From the NCBI RefSeq assembly GCF_030705415.1, contig NZ_JAUZED010000025.1, positions 1-37,176 on the forward strand: a DNA stretch of 37,176 nucleotides. Reading direction: 5' to 3'. Below, piece after piece: positions 34,224 through 37,176 of this stretch. The notes under the pieces were generated by a model. It did not search any database. It was not told the DNA's origin and saw only the letters and a program-made list of their open reading frames with translations. Made by a program: the position numbers and the translations under genes. This DNA comes from Curtobacterium sp. A7_M15. Its GTDB lineage: Bacteria; Actinomycetota; Actinomycetes; Actinomycetales; Microbacteriaceae. Numbering within the stretch: position 1 is the stretch's first letter; each line of letters begins with the position of its first letter.

Positions 34224-34801
34224 CGACGAGATACCCCCGAGACCGGTTCGACGACGTCGCCGACGGCCCCCGGGTCGGGGCGCACCGCGGTGCGCAGCGG
34301 CGGGGACGCGGGTGGATCGCCTTCGCGTGGGCGGCGCTCGCCACCGGTGTCATCGTGGGGGTCTGCGTGCTGGTGCTCGCACTCCTGAACGGCAGCTACT
34401 CGTTCAACGGGTCGGCGTCCCCGTCGGTCTCGCCCTCCGCGTCGTCGTCCGCAACGGCGGCTCCGACGTCGTCCGCTTCCTCGTCGGCGTCGCAGGCTCC
34501 GGCAGCGGGGACCCCGGCCGACCAGGGCGCGACGTCGCTCGTCGTGCTGAACGGCACGTCGACGACCGGCCTCGCGGCGAAGGGCAGCGCGGCGCTGACC
34601 TCGGCCGGGTGGAAGGTGACCTCGACGGGGGACGCCGGCACGACCGGGGCGACCTCGACGATCGTGTACTACCAGCAGGCCGCCCAGGCCGCCGTGGCGC
34701 AGGGCGTCGCGAAGTCGCTCGGCACGACGGCCGTGCAGCAGTCGGCGGCGTTCCCGAACGCGGACATCAGTGTCGTGCTCGGCGCGGACTACGCCGGCTG
34801 A
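34220..34801 (+). CDS. Membrane-anchored LytR C-terminal-domain protein
   Basis: The 193-residue protein has a short cytoplasmic tail (about 1-30), one membrane helix (about 33-55), a Ser/Ala/Pro-rich linker (about 62-95) and a LytR_C domain with SLVVLNGTSTTGLAAKGSAAL at its start. Such domains occur after LCP (LytR-CpsA-Psr) cell-wall ligases, but here the LCP domain is absent, so it may be an accessory wall protein. The ATG overlaps the DUF3263 stop. The pairing with DUF3263 is common in actinobacteria. Confidence 0.88.
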   Translation: MTTRYPRDRFDDVADGPRVGAHRGAQRRGRGWIAFAWAALATGVIVGVCVLVLALLNGSYSFNGSASPSVSPSASSSATAAPTSSASSSASQAPAAGTPADQGATSLVVLNGTSTTGLAAKGSAALTSAGWKVTSTGDAGTTGATSTIVYYQQAAQAAVAQGVAKSLGTTAVQQSAAFPNADISVVLGADYAG

Positions 34802-34849
34802 CCGTTCCCGGCGGGCTTCCGCGTGCATTTGTGACGGCCGTGTTTCGGG

Positions 34850-34980
34850 CACGTTGATTCTTGTCGGAATCGACGTGAAACAACGTCACACCTCTTGCCC
34901 TGTCGGCAGCGATCGGTCAGAGTCGTGCCAAGACGGCGACTGCGTCGTCCGCACAGCACCACCGCAGGGAGCAAGAGATC
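34850..34980 (+). promoter_or_regulatory. cspA leader region with competing inverted repeats
   Basis: CACGTTGATTC (34850-34860) pairs with GAATCGACGTG (34867-34877), with one wobble and a 6-base loop. The right arm can alternatively pair as GACGT/ACGTC with the sequence just downstream. About 100 bases follow before the ATG, with GGAG as ribosome-binding site. A long structured leader suits a cold-shock gene, but I cannot place the promoter. Confidence 0.4.
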
Positions 34981-35184
34981 ATGGCCAACGGAACCGTGAA
35001 GTGGTTCAACGCCGAGAAGGGCTTCGGCTTCATCACCGTCGATGGAGGGGGCCAGGACGTGTTCGTGCACTACTCGGCAATCGACATGTCGGGGTACAAG
35101 GTCCTCGAGGAGGGCCAGGCAGTGACGTTCGACGTCGGCACCGGGTCGAAGGGCCCGCAGGCAGAGTCGGTCCGTCCCGCCTGA
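34981..35184 (+). CDS. cspA: Cold-shock protein (CspA family)
   Basis: This single-stranded nucleic-acid-binding protein acts as an RNA chaperone. The 67-residue CSD has [14 protein letters not shown] with RNP1 at about 13-18, and VFVHYSAI as RNP2 at 27-31, followed by [15 protein letters not shown]. All key aromatic residues are present. It stands alone between the LytR_C gene and groEL, with its own leader and terminator. Confidence 0.97.
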   Translation: MANGTVKWFNAEKGFGFITVDGGGQDVFVHYSAIDMSGYKVLEEGQAVTFDVGTGSKGPQAESVRPA

Positions 35185-37128
<1,944 letters not shown>

Positions 37129-37141
37129 TCCCGGTAGTCGG

Positions 37142-37176
37142 AAGGGCCCTCGCACGCTGCGCGTGCGGGGGCCCTT
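37142..37176 (+). terminator. Terminator after groEL
   Basis: AAGGGCCC and the following bases pair with GGGGCCCTT at the window end, a stem of about 16 bp with one G-T wobble and a 3-base loop. It starts 14 bases past the groEL stop; bases after 37176 are not visible. Confidence 0.85.

Overview
The window is a high-GC, densely packed chromosomal segment from an actinobacterium, most likely Microbacteriaceae and possibly Curtobacterium or a close relative; the genus is inference. Lineage markers are mycothiol synthase (MshD), an orphan GlnR-type regulator, SenX3/RegX3, CarD, DUF3263 and DUF4032 proteins, a groEL without an adjacent groES under CIRCE control, and many starts with a TAnnnT box only 6-7 bp upstream, as expected for leaderless transcripts. 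Almost everything is core genome. I see no prophage, insertion sequence, CRISPR array, toxin-antitoxin pair or defence island.

Positions 1-9.5 kb are mostly minus strand and concern phosphate. pstS-pstC-pstA-pstB form a high-affinity phosphate transporter behind a clear PHO-box promoter, with a large hairpin between pstS and pstC. Upstream lie a Nudix/histidine-phosphatase fusion (MutT1 type) overlapping polyphosphate kinase, then mycothiol synthase and a GlnR-like regulator. The first 460 bases hold no convincing gene but an unusual composite repeat array and the pst terminator. On the plus strand, 9.6-11.8 kb has a small membrane protein gene, then a tightly overlapping operon of a 38-residue membrane peptide, a nitrobindin-like protein and a YgfZ-type folate-binding protein. 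From 12 to 17 kb come a methyltransferase, phosphoglycerate mutase, a P-loop kinase, and phoU divergent from senX3-regX3, with PHO-box-like repeats in between. PhoU and the two-component system would control pstSCAB and probably ppk.

Positions 17-22 kb hold a lipoprotein gene and the conserved actinobacterial series carD-ispDF-cysS-rlmB. Positions 22-25 kb hold a DUF4032 gene and an orphan sugar-ABC ATPase (MsiK/UgpC type); the DUF4032 gene is flanked by two extreme G/C homopolymer tracts that may be biological or sequencing artefacts. Positions 25-34.8 kb are a series of small housekeeping or accessory genes: DsbA-like thioredoxin, zinc metallopeptidase, DUF2090 aldolase-like protein, NAD(P)H-hydrate epimerase, alpha/beta hydrolase, aldo/keto reductase, acyltransferase, tRNA-Thr(UGU), MsrB, ElaA-type acetyltransferase, DUF2332, DUF3263 and a LytR C-terminal-domain protein. 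The window ends with a cold-shock protein, a 29-bp triple tandem repeat, and groEL behind two CIRCE operators.

I did not find a clearly new multi-gene system. The best leads are the 38-residue membrane peptide leading the nitrobindin/YgfZ operon, the DUF4032 gene with its homopolymer borders, the repeat array at the left end, the possible PHO control of ppk, and the pervasive leaderless-promoter pattern.
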